From Tetradesmus obliquus (taxonomy: Eukaryota > Chlorophyta > Chlorophyceae > Sphaeropleales > Scenedesmaceae), in contig CP126192.1 in NCBI GenBank assembly GCA_030272155.1, positions 7,660,501 through 7,724,500 on the forward strand: DNA of 64,000 bases, in the 5' to 3' direction. The translations under genes and the position numbers were made by a program. The stretch's first letter is position 1. The number at the start of each line of letters is the position of its first letter. The notes below the pieces were generated by a model, which saw only the letters and a list, made by a program, of their open reading frames with translations, was not told the DNA's origin and did not search any database. Shown one piece after another: positions 39,911 through 51,800 of this stretch.

Positions 39911-41766
39911 CTTGCCCTTGCCCCTGCCACGACCCCTGCCTGCTGCTGCACCCCGGCCCCTGCCTGCCTTCTTTGCTGCTGCTGCTGCTGCTGCTGCTGC
40001 TGGCTGCTCAGCCGAGTCAGCATCACCGGACACATATGCCGTAACTGCCTCGTCAGCGGCAGCTGCTGCCTTGCGCTTGGCTCTGCGCTGCTTAGGTCCT
40101 GCCGGAGTCACAAAGTCATCTGGTGACTGCAGCTGCTGCTGCTGCTGCTGCTGCTGCTCTGCCACCTGCTCGCCAGCAGCAGCAGCAGCAGCAGCAGTAG
40201 CAGTAGCAGCTGGCAGGGTTTCTGCTGCAGGTTTAGCTGCTGCAGGCACGGCGTCATCTGTAGCTTTCGGCTCTGCTGCTGCCGCTGGCTGTTCTACCGC
40301 TTCTGCAGGTGCAGCAGCTGCCTCCACACCTTGCTGCTGCTGCTGCTGAGTGCCCTTCTGCTGCCGTTTCGGCTTGCCCTGTGGCACCAGTGCACCAAAC
40401 AAGTTGCGCTGCCCTGCTGTGTGCTGGTTGCTCTTGCGTGCAGGCTTCTGGCTCCCAGGCTTTGCTGCTGTCCCTGCTGCAGCTGCTGCTGCTGCTGCTG
40501 GTGGCTGTTCTGCTGCAGGAGGTGCAGCACCTGCAGCAATACTTGCAGGAGCAGCAGCAGCAGCTGCAGCTGCTGCTGCTGGCGGCGACACTGGCTGCAG
40601 CCTGCCGCCAAATGACAGCTTGGCCTGCTTCAATGCCTTGCTGGCGCCCTTGCAGGAATCTGCTCCAGCCGCCACCTGGCTTGCAGGAAGCGCTGCAGCA
40701 CCACCAGCAGCAGCAGCAGCTGCAGCAGCATCTGCGGCGCTGCAGGGCGCTGCGTAGCGGCTGCAATGATCTGCTGCTACACCACTTTCAGCTAAAGACA
40801 GTGGCAGCTGTTCAAGATCATCCAGCTGCGTGCCCTGTGTAGCGGGCAGCAACTGCTGCCGCTCCTGCTGTTGCTGTGAGGGGTGATGCAGCGGGGAGTT
40901 GTCTGCGACACTGGCTGGCTGGCTGGCAGCACAGATGCCCAGCTGCTGCAGCAGCGAGGGCCGGACAGCTGGCAGCGGCGTGAAAGCAGCATCAGCTGCC
41001 GGGCTTTCCAGCTGCTGCTGCTGCTGCTGCTGCTGTGGTGGATGCTGCTCTGGTGATCCCTCAAACAGCTCAGTAGCACCTGTGTCAGGCGCTGCTGCGT
41101 CTGCTGTGGGCTCAGTGCCCGCTTGCATGGTTGCTGCTGCTGCGTCTGCTGCTTCTGTTGCTTTTGTTGCCGTGACATCTAGCTGTGGTGTGCTGGTGCT
41201 GCTGTGTATAGGCTCTGCAGACTTCAATGTAAGGCTGGCTCCCTGTTCTTGTGCTGCTGCTGTTGCTGCCTGCTTTAATGCACCCGCGGCATCGCCAGCT
41301 GCAGCAGCAGCAGCAGCAGCAGCTGTAGCAGCGGGCTTGCTGTGCTTTCCTTGCTGCTTGTTCTGCTTCTGCTGCTGCTGTTGCTTGTGGCTGCCATTCT
41401 TTGCCTTCAGAGGGTGCTGCCCGCCTGCAGGAAATGGCGGCAGTGGACAGCAACAGCCACCTCAAGCACTGCGGCAGACTGATCATCATGTGTCAGTCTT
41501 CTGAGTTTATGCGATGTAGGGTAGATTAAATGGCAGCTGATGGCAGCATAGATGGTAACATGACGATGATGGCAGCTGCAGTTCCATAGTCGGCAGCAGA
41601 GTTCAACTGCATTGTGTGGGCGATATACCTACAGCCTATGCTCACCTGTCAGTGCCTCAGCAACGCTTCTGCCAGCTGCCTTGCTATTGTCGGACTTTGT
41701 ATGGTCCCTGCAGCGAAGGAGCAAGGTGTTCAGAGCCCTTCCAGCAGAAGGCTCGGATGCCATCAT
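33396..41766 (-). CDS. ELG1: ATAD5/ELG1-type AAA+ subunit of the PCNA-unloading RFC-like complex
   Basis: Large subunit of an RFC-like complex that removes PCNA from DNA after replication; nuclear. Four exons chain in phase: 41766-41646, 41424-37230, 37060-36934 and 36605-33396, about 2,550 residues, longer than known relatives because of Ala/Gln runs. The N-terminal 1,300 residues are low complexity with basic GRGRGR patches, an acidic Ser-rich stretch, HPLKAK and VHPFFAKPAK motifs and a weakly PCNA-box-like KQAKLSFGG. Then come MLWAAKYAPAAAAHMCGN (the LW.EKY box), Walker A GPSGAGKTAAAYALAEELGF, VLEVNPSVERTAGQ, Walker B LVLFDEADTLLD, sensor-1 region IVLCLNSPQLP, and the LIRQTGHD-like VRQTGHDVRACLAALQFWS. 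Interrupting low complexity separates Walker A and B. The Walker A to Walker B order and flanks distinguish ELG1 from RFC1 and CTF18. Confidence 0.88.
36795..36836 (-). repeat. Copy of the ELG1 exon 3 end, donor decayed
   Basis: It repeats the codons for SVERTAGQ about 140 bases downstream of the true exon end; the donor GT has become AT in the copy. Confidence 0.75.
39471..39521 (-). repeat. Triplet tract inside ELG1 coding sequence
   Basis: A (CAG)n-class tract of about 17 units read in frame as Ala. It is one of many in this gene; other tracts of the same triplet are read as Gln. Confidence 0.8.
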
Positions 41767-42785
41767 GATGTGGCACTGCTGTCTGCTGCTGCTGTTGTTG
41801 CACTGACGGGCGGTGCTCTGCCTGCCCACCTGTTCTCTGCATCGTTCCGACGCGGATTTACTGGCGAATCATCGAGGTCGGGATCCAGCGAGTAGTGCAT
41901 GGAGCAAGGTACTCCAAAAGAATTTGAATTCCGGGCGCTCACGAATGGCTGGCAGACAATGTGAAGCTGCCCATTGAGATTAACAATGCCAGTTCTGAAG
42001 AAAGAATCAACAGAGACACCTCAACGGTTTCAACGGTGACCTCTCAATCTTTGGCTCAGGTCAGTACGTCACAGCAGGTCCTCAAACTGCTGGGCGTCTA
42101 TGGCCTGGCTACTGCATGCAGTAAAGCTGCAAATTATCATCAACTGATGGAGGTGGAGGCCGGCAACGCCAAGGGCAGTATACTCTGCACAGGGCACAAT
42201 GAACCAGTGTCATCGACCAGGGTTCAGCACATGGTTTGTTGCGTGCAAGAGCACCTTCAGAGAGGATGGGAAGGCACGTTAATGAGGAACCTCGTGGTTA
42301 AAGTTCTGCAATGTATGCAGTTGACAATGGCGTGTGTTCAATGGGTTGCACACCAAGCACAGCACAGCACCAACCATGTGGGTGCTGTCAGGTTGAGTAA
42401 AATCCAAACGCCTGCAACAACGCCCCATTGTTACACCCAAAGCTAGACTCAGTACAGTCAACACCTGTGCTTGACATAGTAGGGCGTCAGGCCGGGCCCA
42501 CTGTGGGCCCCAATTCCTCTGGTCATCCGAACTGCAACCATGACAGATGGCATAAACCCTACAGCCAGCTGCTGGACCACAGCTTAGTTGCACGGTCCTG
42601 GGCTGCTCCGATTGTATATTACTCTTGCATTTGAAGCTTTTTCTGCCATCAGCCGTACAAATCCGTGCATGCTCTGTTTAATTTATTGTACATCTGGCTA
42701 CTGAGGTTGACAGCGCTACTTTACGACCCAGGGCACAATTTCGAACGAGTTACACCTTGAACCACAGTAGAGCGTTGTAGCTGTG
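41767..42785. other. Intergenic between divergent genes, with one odd frame
   Basis: ELG1 (minus) and the membrane-protein gene (plus) start at the two ends, so both promoters should be here. A plus-strand frame at about 41930-42446 (for example HEWLADNVKLPIEINN; LLGVYGLATACSKAANY) looks protein-like and lacks triplet bias but has no ATG and is not recognised. Confidence 0.35.
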
Positions 42786-45700
42786 ATGTTGCAGCAGCAG
42801 CTACACAGGAGCTCGTTGTCCCAGTGTCACAAGGCGAGCCCGCTGGGTATCCATGCAGGCCTCGGTTCGCCTGTACTGGCTGCCAAATGGCACAAAGTAG
42901 TCTCCAGTCCTCTACAGATCCCGGCACACAGCTACTGTCGCAGCAGGTGCGTTGGACTCTACAGCACCAGAGCAGCAGCAGAGAAGCACCCTTGCCACCA
43001 TGGTGCATGGCATGCACTATGCATGCACGCACAATTCAACGTTAATTATGCTTTGTGTTCAACAAATACTTTAGTATATGTGTAGCAGAGGGAACCCATG
43101 TAGCATATGCATGCCCTATGACCCCAACGTCTGGCCGCAGCAGCTGCTGTGCAGGAGTGGCTGCGTCCCTCTGCATGCAGTGACGGCGAACGCCTCGAAC
43201 TGAGAATGTGGTGAAACCTGCACTGACTTTTCATCAGCTCTAGGCATCCACCGTCTACGGCGTAGGCAGCAACCCCTTCTCTTAGCCTGGAAGGCCGCTG
43301 TTTGCCGTCGACACTCATACTTTCCTGCCTGTTCTTTTGCACCATTCATCTTTCCTGCAACTCAGTCATGCTGCTTTCCTGCAAGCCCCCTGCAGCTGCT
43401 TCTCTGGGCCAGGCCGGTGTGTGCCGTGTTTGGTGATGTTGACCGCCTATGTCTGCGTCTATCGTGCTGCTTTCCTGCAGGCCGCTGCAGCTACCCATCC
43501 AGGCCAGGCGAAAAGGCGGCTGGAGCGACAACAGCAGCAGCAGCAGCAGGCGCAGCAGGGACGACAAGTCCTTCCGCCTTAAGTTCAACCAGATAGATGT
43601 CAGCCTAGCAGAGGACCAGATGTGGCGGCTGGCGCTGCCTTTTGCAGCTCTGTTTGGGCTCGCAGTATTCATTGGTGGGTGTGCTGTCAAGTTGCAATAG
43701 CGATGTTAATTAGTGTTGTTCAGTCGTTCAGGGTGTCAGCACCTGCACTTATATTTGCCATGTAGAGCTGCAGGACCATAAGAGAAGCGTGGTCATTTGC
43801 AACTGGTCTTGGGATGACGTTGCCGTTTGCGTCAACTTTGCGCACATGGCTCCTGTTTATTTGCATCATGCCTGCGTCCCTGCCTGCACTTTCATCCGTA
43901 CCCTACCTGGCATTACCCACCTTTCAGGCCAGCTGGTTGTTAGCATCACCGTGTCGGCGCAGCATTCTCAGCTGGCGCGCTTGCCTTCACCAGGCTGCTG
44001 CTGCCGCCTTTTATGATGCCTGTAAACATCTGCCTGCCTGCACCCTGATTGTCCTGCAGGCCCCCTAGTCGTCGGCATCACCGTCTCAGCCATCGCAGTC
44101 AGGGCAGCATTCTCAGCAGAAGCCCTGGTCTTCACCAGCCTGCTGCTGCCTCCTTGTTGATGCTATGCTATTCATTTGTATGCTGCCTGCCTGCCTGCTT
44201 GCCGGCCTGCCAGCCTGCAGGTCCTCTGGTTGTTGGCATCACCGTGTCAGCGCAGTCGGCACAGCATTCTCAGCTGGCGCACTGGCTTTCACCAGGCTGC
44301 TGCTGCCTCCTTTCTCACAACCCCATACATGCGTGCCTGCCTGCCCGCCTGCATTCTGATTGTCCTGCAACCTGCCTGCCTGCAGGCCCTCTAGTTGTTG
44401 GCATCACCGTGTCAGCCATTGTAGTCGGGGCAGCATTCTTAGCAGGAGCTCTCGCCTTCACCAGCCTGCTGCTGCCTCCTTTTCCGTGCTTTATGCTATT
44501 CACTTATTATATGTTCCTGCCTGCGTGCCTGCCTGCCTGTCTGCAGGTCCTTTGGTTGTGGGCATCACTGTCTCAGCCATTGCAGTTGGGGCAGCATTCT
44601 CAGCAGGAGCGCTGGCTTTCACGAGTTTGCTGCTGCCGCTGATCGTGTTGAGCGGCATCGGCGGCCTGATGAGCTTTGGCGTCGTTGCTGCATTGGGGGC
44701 TGCGCTGGTGGTGCCAAAGATGATCTTCTCCGCGCTGTCGCTGGTGAGTTACCAGCTTTCTATGCATATGTGTTTTGGAGAGTGCTGTGCTTACCTGATG
44801 TTCTCACATTGCTGTCATCAAATGTGTAAAAGGATTTTAAGAGCTGCAGCTGTTGGTTGTCCTGTGTGGCATTGGCGGCTTGATGAGCTTCGGGGTTGTT
44901 GCTGCGCTTGGGGCGGCGCTTGTAGTGCCCAAGATGATTTTCTCGGCACTGTCACTGGTGAGTTGCTAGCTTGCACGTGTCCTTTTAGACTGCCCTGTTT
45001 TTGTTGTATTCATATGCCTGGCTCAAAAACTGGGTAGAAACGCTAGTTTTGCGCAAAACCCGTGAAAATGCGCGGCATCCCGTGAAAATGCGCGGCATCA
45101 GGGGCTTAATGAGCTTTGGCGTTGTTGCTGCGATGGGGGCAGCGCTGGTGGTGCCAAAGATGATCCTCTCCGTGCTGTTGCTGTTGAGTGTTGGGCGCGT
45201 TGCAGGGTACATGTGCTGAAATTGTAGGGTTGAGGTTTATTTGTTTGTGGTGAGGCGTTTTTGCACGGCGAACAGTGCACAAGTATGGGGACAGCACTGC
45301 AGGATGAGCTGGTTGTGCTCAGCGGCATTGGGGGCTTGTTGAAGTTTGGTTGGTGCAGTGGCTTTGTAAGGGCAACGCTGGTGGTGCCCAAGATGATGTT
45401 TCCGGCGCTGTCACTGGTAAGTACTGAGGGTCACAGGTGTTGAATGTAGGGTTTTTTTGTGGTGTTGCATGCGTTGAGGCGTTTTTCTGAGAACACTGCA
45501 CCGTTTGACTGCGCTGGTGGCGCCAAAGACGATATCTCTTCGCTGTCGCCTGGTGTGCGCGCTGAGGCAGGGAGATGTCTCTGTGCAAACATGTCTTGGA
45601 ACAGCAGTGATGCAATAGCTGATGTGCCTGTACTGCCGAAACTGGTATCTTTTCACGCAGGGCCGTACTGGAGTTGTGCAGAAGCCCGGGGCTGCATAGT

Positions 45701-46229
45701 AGCTGGCTGCCGAGTTGGGGGTGGGGGCTGGGACCAGCGGCAGCTTAATAGCATCCATGTGTAGCGTAGCCGCCGCAGCCAGTGATGCGGCTCTTGTGCA
45801 CCTACATGTACTGCATGTGCATTCCCTATGCATGCCATGTTCATCAGCCTTTGGTGCAAGCGCGGACAGAGCTGACTTGTTGCTTGCTGCCCTGCTGCTG
45901 CTGCTGCTGCTTTGCATGATGCTTTCCTGCAGGCTGTTGTTGGCGGCGGACTGCTGCTAGGGTGGGGCGGCGTGAACTGGCTGCTAGCACAGCAGTCCAG
46001 CGGCGGCAGCAACACATCAGACACCGTCATTGACATCGATGACGGCAGCAGCAGCAGCAGCAGCAGGCGAGAAGACCCCAGAACTAACAGAAATGACAGT
46101 TATGTGACGGCAGATGACGGCAAGGATGTGCGGAGGGTGGCGAGTGAGCTGCGGGAGTTTGATGAGATGCTTGCAAGGGCTGAGGAGCGGCGGCGTGTGG
46201 AGGAGTGGCAGCAGCAGCGCAAGCTGTAG
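42786..46229 (+). CDS. Unrecognised, probably plastid, multi-helix membrane protein
   Basis: Four exons chain in phase: 42786-42946, 43481-43674, 44547-44743 and 45933-46229, giving 282 residues. Exon 1 (MLQQQLHRSSLSQCHKASPL, then Ser/Arg-rich, acid-poor sequence) looks like an organelle transit peptide, more likely chloroplast. Exon 2 is basic, then LALPFAALFGLAVFIGG. Exon 3 encodes helices ITVSAIAVGAAFSAGALAF and GGLMSFGVVAALGAALVVP. Exon 4 opens with VVGGGLLLGWGGVNWLL, then an acidic Ser-rich stretch and a charged C-terminal helix ending EEWQQQRKL. I do not recognise the family; no transporter or enzyme motif is visible. Exon 3 is surrounded by seven partial copies of itself, four upstream with its start and three downstream with its end. 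Confidence 0.8.
43364..43422 (+). repeat. Copy of the exon 2 acceptor and start
   Basis: It repeats GTGCTGCTTTCCTGCAG and the following exon bases, about 96 bases upstream of exon 2 (43481). Confidence 0.75.
43921..44481 (+). repeat. Four upstream copies of the exon 3 start
   Basis: Copies at about 43921-44012, 44048-44154, 44211-44311 and 44379-44481 each hold a CTGCAGG-type or CTTTCAGG-type acceptor and the codons for LVVGITVSA through FTSLLLP, then leave the exon at the same place (CTGCTGCCTCC). The fourth is closest to the true exon (44547-44743). Confidence 0.9.
44852..45422 (+). repeat. Three downstream copies of the exon 3 end
   Basis: Copies at about 44852-44962, 45083-45190 and 45306-45422 hold the codons for GIGGLMSFGVVAALGAALVVP and most of FSALSL. 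The first and third end at a GTGAGT or GTAAGT donor; the second has lost it. Confidence 0.9.
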
Positions 46230-46268
46230 CTTGGCGTGGCAAAGTTTGTGTGGTGCTGCTCTTGGCCC

Positions 46269-46334
46269 ATGTTACTTGCAAGGGCAGATGAGAGGCGGCG
46301 CGTGGAGGAGTGGCAGCAGCAGCGCAAGCTGTAG
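46269..46334 (+). repeat. Copy of the coding end with its stop codon
   Basis: It repeats the last 60 bases of the gene (coding RRRVEEWQQQRKL and TAG) 105 bases downstream in the 3' UTR. Confidence 0.85.
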
Positions 46335-47446
46335 TACGGCATAAGAAGTGCTGCTACTGCCATCTGCGATGCTGGTGGACCAAGAAGGCCCCGTTTGGTG
46401 TGGAGGACATGTCTATCATCATGGCTTTGAATCCAGCATGTTTTTTTGTGCGGCGTTGCTTGGCTGATCCTTGTTCTGCATGCATTCACAGCGCTGCCGA
46501 CATACACACAGAGCGTTGTGTATGCACAGCAGTCGTCAGCTGCCAGCGTTGCAGTGTTGCAGCAGCAGGGCAGCTTCACAACTGGGAGCAGGTCCACAGC
46601 GACAACAGGTGCATGTTCTCAGTAGCAAGCTGCTGCTGTGCTATTGGTACCGTGCACCGTGCATCATGATGATTTCCATCTTCATTCTTTGCTTCAGGCG
46701 TTTACAAGCAGCCAGCAGAGCTATGAGTTAACCGCGTCTACTGGACTGGCATTCCATGGCACTGCATCACATCGCATGCTTGCCTGGTATATTGTTGATG
46801 GTGGGGAGTGAGGCGATCGCCACTCTGAGGATTGGAACGAAATCAGTGGTCCTTGTAAGTGGTTTCACTGCTGCCGCATGCGTATGAACGTCTGCTCAGG
46901 ATTTGGCCCGCGTCAGCAGTTGACACTCCATGTCTGCAGAGCAGCAGAGCAGCAAGACGCGTGGTGTTGCCTGCATTGCTGCATTGAAATCGCAGACCTT
47001 CATAGCTTTCTCGAAACGCCGGTCATGTAAGTTTTGGCGTGGTAACATTCTTCTCCCCCCTTACCTAATCCCTCACCTTCCAAGAAGCTTCTTAAGGTGC
47101 ACAAGGGACTAGGGTTCGGCAAACTCGGCTTAGATTCTAGTTCATCTTGGTACATATTTAATACCATGTTGTAAATAGACAGCAGCGAACACCTCCATGG
47201 TGAACATACTCAATGCTCGACGTTGCCAAGCAGTTTACACCGTACTTTCAGCACCCTTGCGGAACCCGCCATCGGGACTAGGCCATAGAGGCAGCAGATA
47301 CAGCGACATATACCGGCAAATATAAGTACAGTTGTTCAAGCTTTTGGTTTCCAGGACGTCCTCAACGGGGCTTGACATCAGCTTTCAGGCCTACTGGCTA
47401 GGCGGGAGCTGAGCGTTTCGCGGCTACGCTGAGCCAGCAACTACAA
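46335..47446. other. Intergenic, upstream of the GBP-like gene
   Basis: No convincing frame. A possible TATA form (AATATAAGTA) lies near 47322-47331, about 120 bases above the GBP-like ATG. Confidence 0.4.
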
Positions 47447-48865
47447 ATGGAAGGCGCCGAAGCAAACATACTTGATGAAGTAGAAAACTCAGTATCACCA
47501 CCTCAGCCAGCGGCCATGGCAGCCCTGCAGCTGGTGAAGCAGCTGCCTGATGGCCGCACCTTTGAGCTGTGCATATGTCACAGTGCAGCAGCTCTGTGCA
47601 GCAGCTGCAGTCCATGGGCGACTGCCCCGTGGCAGTGGTGTCCATTTCTGGCCCGTCCAGGCAGGGCAAGAGCTACACGCTGAACCGCCTAGTCAGCGCA
47701 GCCGGGGGCTTCCCTGTGTCCCCCGGGATGAAGCCCTGCACGCATGGCATCTGGATGTGGCCGCAGGCATTGGAGGTGCAGGGCAAGCCCCACAAAGTGG
47801 TGAGTGCTGCAGCACATTATGCTGGAGCAAAACTGACGGCCATTGCTGTGCATTTTAATGGTTTCATCCAGCTGATGCTTAGCTGTTGTTCGTCAGTGAA
47901 GACAGGGACAATGGCATAGTGGATATACTGCAGTTCACCTTCAGACTTGTCACAGGATAGTATCCTGACATAGCGTGTGCTTGTTGCTGCCGCTGCTGCA
48001 GCTCTTCCTGGACTCTGAAGGCATTGCCACCAAGGAGCAGGTGCGTTGACTTGGGTTCGTGACTGCCTAGCAACATTGCAAGCACACTTTACCATGCTTA
48101 GAATCGTCCTATTTACACTGCAGCGCAAGCTTTGCCTACACACCTGTCAGCACTTAGCCTCAACCCCAGCACCCTTTGCATTCTGCTATGCCGCTGCTAG
48201 TGCCCTGTATCACCTGCTGCTGATGCTGCTGCTGCTGCTGCTGCTGCTGCAGTCCAGCCAGGCCGGCAGTACGCTGGTGGCGCTGGCTGGCGTGGCCTCC
48301 AGCCTGATGATCGCCAACCAGTTTAACAACCTGAACGAGGACAGCCTCGGCCATCTCAGCGTGGCGGCGGCTGTCATGAGGGGGCTCTTCAGGAGCACCA
48401 CAGGTGCGGGCCGCTGATAAAGCTCAGGCAGTGTGCCACACTGGCAGATCTAGCAGGATTGTAGCATTGCTGATGGAATTGCGCACATCACGTGGGGTCA
48501 TGTGCTGAGGTTGCAACTACATCATGCAGTTTGAAGATGATGTTGAGCAGGCTGAAGTTGCAGCCAGTCAAGCAGCACAGCTTAGCAAGCATGAAATCAC
48601 ATGCATTTTGCTAAGCTGACGTGCTGCCTCGCTGCAACCCTGTGCCTGCTGCAGGCTCCGTGGCGGCTGGTTGCCAGCCCCCCTGCTCGCCCCCCGAGCT
48701 GCTGTTCCTGCTGAGGGACTTTAACCTGCACTCTGAGGTGAGGGGAGCAGCAGTGTTGCGGCTGCATGCCTGAGCCTTGTTCAGATGTCGCTGCACCTGC
48801 ATCAATGTCAAAGGCTCAGTGCTGTGTTGACTTGACAGGCAACCAATGCATGCATGTGACAGCAC

Positions 48866-48897
<32 letters not shown>

Positions 48898-51800
48898 CCA
48901 TCACGTTACCCATGATGTGACAGCACCTGTGTATAATGCAGCATCGCAGCAAGCTGGTGGCATGACATTGTAACACCGACACACCATGCATGCTGCGTCT
49001 GATTGGTGTGACGCTGTTGCAGCTGTAACCTTTTCGAACTCTTTGCCTGCTGCCGCTTTGCTGCTTCGTCACTGCAGAAGACGGCATCAGAGTAGTACCT
49101 CGAGCAGGAGCTGCAAGACCTCGACCCAGAGGAAGCCCTGGACGAGGCCGCCATCTGGGCCAAGAACGGCATGCGCGCACAGATCCGCGCCGCCTTCCCG
49201 CACCGCAGCGCGATGTTCCTGAAGCACCCGGGGCCCCCAGATGCCGTAGATGTGGAGCGCCTGCCTGACAGCGCCCTGAACCCGGGCTTCGTGCAGGTGA
49301 GGGGCAAAGTGAAGCAACTTAACACTTGGCCGTGACCAGGTGTGCAGGCTGGCATGTGACATTAGCCTGGCTTGTAATCATCGGGCTGATGCTGCTGTGG
49401 CTGTCTTATTTGTTGTGGCTGCCAGCGCACTGAGCCCAGGATCTGTGCAGGTGAGGGGAGGCCTGGGGCAGACTGCAGCTGGCTAAGCGTGTTCTGCTTG
49501 TGCTTTACCAGTTCCTATCGGCTCAGTTGCAATGCATGTGGGCGTGGCAAGGTGAATCAGCTGTCAGGTGGCTGCAGCATCGGTTCAACTGGTCAGGGCA
49601 ATGCGTACCTACAGCTGCTGCTGCCTTCTCACGTGTCAATTGTTGTCATGCCGCCTCTCCTGTGCAGGGCCTGTCGGAGCTTGCGTCCATGGTGTTTGAG
49701 CGCGCTGCGCCCAAGACCTTCCGCGGCGTCACCCTGACTGAGCCCCTGCTGGTGAGCCTGCTGAGGGGCGCAGTGGCAGCTGCCAACAAGTCTGAAGGCA
49801 AGATCAACATTGGCAGCATGTGGAGCGCCATGCTGGATGCTGAGCTGGCAAGAGCTGCTGCTGCGGCGCGCGCGGCGTATGAGGAGGGGACCAAGCAGCT
49901 GGCAGCGTGCAGCAGTGCAGAGCAGGCGGAGCAGATGCACAAGGTGGGTGGGTTGATGCGGCTGCTGTGTGCTTTGCTCTTTGTATGGTGGCTAGACAGC
50001 CGTGCAGATACAACTGTGCCAGCAATAGGGTTCAGCCTGTTCATTAATACAGGCAAAAACTTCAACCCTACCCTGCTTGACGTACAGCTTATTGAAAGGC
50101 AGACCCGCAAACACCAGAAGCAGCAGGCAGCTCTAGCCTATGTGCCACTTGAAGAGATCATGCCAGCAATCAAGTTGTGCAAACTCATGCATCCTGCAGA
50201 GATGTGGCAACTAAACAGCCATGTTTGGTTGAGCTGCATCACCAACACAACACTGCTTTCCACTCTCGCAGGACGCCCTCGCAGCAGCAAAGAGCGCCTT
50301 CACAGCCAGCATCGAGTTTGCCGACGCTGCCAGCCAGGCCGGCGCCTGGGCTGCTGCTGAGTACCAGCTAGCTCAGGCCTTTGAGGGCCTGCTGGAGCGC
50401 ATCAAGCGGCAGGAGGCGGAGCGCCAGCTGGCATATTCTGTGCTGCTGGCTGAGGCCAAGGCAGCGGGCCCGGAGGCGCTGGACAGGCCGGGTCTGCTGA
50501 AGCTTCTGGAGGGCAACTGCAGCGAGGAGCATGCAGTAGCGATGGCGCAGGTGAGCAGCAGGGATGTTGCTGTGGTGACTGCTAGAAGTTATGACGCAGA
50601 GAGCTTGCATTTTGCTTTTCAGGTTGTGCAGTCTGCACAGTGTGAGAGGGTCACATGTAGGAGTTTGCAGCACAAGCTGGCATCTAGGTTGATTGTGCAC
50701 AACACACGTGACATGATGTTCTGCCGACTGGGGCAAAAACAGTGCTTGCAACTGCTATGTCGTTGTGGCCTTGCTGACGGACTGTCTCTGTTATGATTGC
50801 TACTGCAAATTCTGCAATACTTCCACCTGCCTTGCACGGTCCCAAAGATACGCGCTGGCTCCGCACAAAGCACCTTTGACACCCGCTTGAAGGCCTGGAC
50901 AGGAAAGGCGCCCCAGCAGCAGCAGGCAGCGCTGGCAGCAGCTCAGAGTGAGCTGGCAGCAGCTGCAGATGCCTTGCGGGACGCTGCGGTGCAGCATGCA
51001 CGAGCTAGTGCTGCTGCTGATGAGCAGGAGCGCCTGCAGCAAGAGCGCGATCTGGACAGCCTGCAGCAGGCGGCAGTGTCAGATGCTGTGGCTGAGTACA
51101 AGCAAGAGATGGAAGACTTGTTCCACACCAGCAGCGACGTTGAACATGTGCACTCGCAGCACTGGGTGAGTGCAGCAACAGTAATTTGTGTTGACTATGT
51201 TGAGAGCTGAGCTTCCTCAGCACAGAAAAGCAGTGATACACATCTTTGATGCATAATGCCGCGCAATTTGCAGCAGCTGTCAGTAATCAGCTGGTTCATT
51301 CAGTGCTGCCGCCAACATTGGCACTGCACCTGACAAGTGTACACATGTGCTGCCATAAATGTCGCATGCAGGACGTGCTTGATGAGTTGAAGGCTGCACT
51401 GCCTGACAGCGGCCTTCCTGAGCACAGGGTTGCAAGTGCATATATAGAAATGATGCACCGCTGCAACGAGCTGCGCGATGCCGGCATCACCATCATCGAG
51501 CAGCGCAAGGAAGCGGAGCAGCAACGCAAGCAGGCTGAGGCCTGCTCAAAGCTGGCAGGTGCTGAGCGGGCTGCATTTGCAGCGTTCAAGTCTGCTCTGG
51601 GCGACCGCGTGCCTACCGGCTTCACAGATGAGCAGGCTGCACGCTGGTCATGTGAGGTGCGGCATCGAGTTTGGGGTGTGGTGTTTGCATCTTCAGCCAG
51701 CCTCGTGTGACAGCAGGGGCATGATGCCTGGCTTATCACTGCAGCAGGGCTTCAGCAATACTCCAGCAGGCTGCAACCTTCACTATATCATTATATGTGC

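Noticed and set aside
49081-49096. In-frame TAG in the GBP-like gene, suggesting codon reassignment
   Set aside because: Using the AG of that TAG as the acceptor places the exon start at 49096 in the right phase, so no stop is read.
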